NCBI GenBank assembly: GCA_030038715.1
Contig: JASHSO010000554.1
Coordinates: 1-5,218 of the forward strand
Direction: 5' to 3'
DNA length: 5,218 nt
From: Streptosporangiaceae bacterium
GTDB taxonomy: Bacteria; Actinomycetota; Actinomycetes; Streptosporangiales; Streptosporangiaceae
Of the stretch, positions 5,021 to 5,218 are shown piece after piece. Each line of letters opens with the position of its first letter. Position 1 is the stretch's first letter. A program made the translations under genes and the position numbers. The notes under the pieces were generated by a model, which had not been told where the DNA came from, ran no database searches, and saw nothing but the letters and a program-made list of their open reading frames with translations.

Positions 5021-5218
5021 GCCTCCAGACCTCCCGGCGCGTGCAGCCGAGAAGACGCGGCCCACGGCGGCTGCGTAATCTCGTCGTCGCCGTCGTGGTG
5101 ATCGTCGCGGTGCTGGTGGGCGCGGACTTCGCTGCCCGGCAGGTGGCCGAGAACGTGCTGGCAGGCAAGATCGAGCAGCAGGGACTGCCGCGCAAGCCCG
5201 ACGTGAGCATCGAGGGCT
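5017..5218 (+). CDS. N-terminal part of a DUF2993/LmeA-like envelope phospholipid-binding protein
   Basis: The gene runs off the right edge with 67 residues visible. An Arg-rich n-region (SRRVQPRRRGPRRLR) precedes a strongly hydrophobic Val-rich segment, LVVAVVVIVAVLVGADF, which is an uncleaved anchor or export signal. Then comes AARQVAENVLAGKIEQQGL and the hallmark KPDVSIEG. In the DUF2993 family, which includes mycobacterial LmeA, this is normally followed by Phe-Pro-Phe, just past the window edge. LmeA is a periplasmic lipid-binding protein needed for mannan elongation; other members are uncharacterised, so only an envelope location is inferred. Two adjacent in-frame GTG codons exist (5014 and 5017). 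GAGG at 5005-5008 gives five- or eight-base spacing. I chose 5017 for spacing and for the GTGA overlap with the leader ORF. It follows the transporter operon by 55 bases. Confidence 0.8.
   Translation, partial: MSLQTSRRVQPRRRGPRRLRNLVVAVVVIVAVLVGADFAARQVAENVLAGKIEQQGLPRKPDVSIEG

Noticed and set aside
4539..5210. 223-codon minus-strand open frame over the ATPase end and LmeA-like start
   Set aside because: It covers two convincing plus-strand genes and the gap between them, with no recognisable protein features.
1..5218. A defence island, mobile element, CRISPR array or biosynthetic cluster
   Set aside because: No transposase, integrase, terminal repeats, spaced repeats, nuclease or assembly-line domains are seen; every substantial frame is accounted for by housekeeping-type families.

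Overview
The window is high-GC DNA with strong G/C preference at third codon positions, GTG starts alongside ATG, short intergenic gaps and promoters that resemble only the -10 element. This fits an actinomycete (Actinomycetota); the genus cannot be read from the sequence. There are no mobile elements, RNA genes or CRISPR arrays. The content looks like ordinary chromosomal envelope and nutrient-uptake genes.

Layout, left to right. (1) Bases 1-189, plus strand: the C-terminal tail of a gene cut by the window edge, resembling the tail of actinobacterial protein-L-isoaspartate O-methyltransferase-like enzymes. (2) Bases 168-1142, minus strand: a class I polyphosphate kinase 2 (PPK2), overlapping the previous gene tail-to-tail by 22 bp. 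(3) Bases 1143-1406: a divergent intergenic region with a 7+7 inverted repeat and a short direct repeat. (4) Bases 1407-2219, plus strand: an exported L,D-transpeptidase with an N-terminal peptidoglycan-binding domain, followed by a perfect 18-bp stem terminator. (5) Bases 2335-4961, plus strand: a complete three-gene polar amino-acid ABC transporter operon in the order lipoprotein receptor, permease, ATPase, with a 27-bp gap and then a 4-bp GTGA overlap. (6) From 5017 to the window end: the start of a DUF2993/LmeA-like envelope protein. It is preceded by a possible leaderless five-codon leader ORF whose stop overlaps the GTG start.

How the genes work together: the receptor, permease and ATPase form one importer, with the lipoprotein capturing an amino-acid-like ligand, a probably homodimeric permease, and the ATPase powering it. 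The L,D-transpeptidase and the LmeA-like protein both act at the cell envelope but look like separate transcription units. PPK2 links polyphosphate to nucleotide pools and is transcribed away from the envelope genes. I do not see a new multi-gene system. The most interesting signals are small regulatory architectures: the mini-ORF at 5003-5020 and the inverted repeat at 1279-1299.
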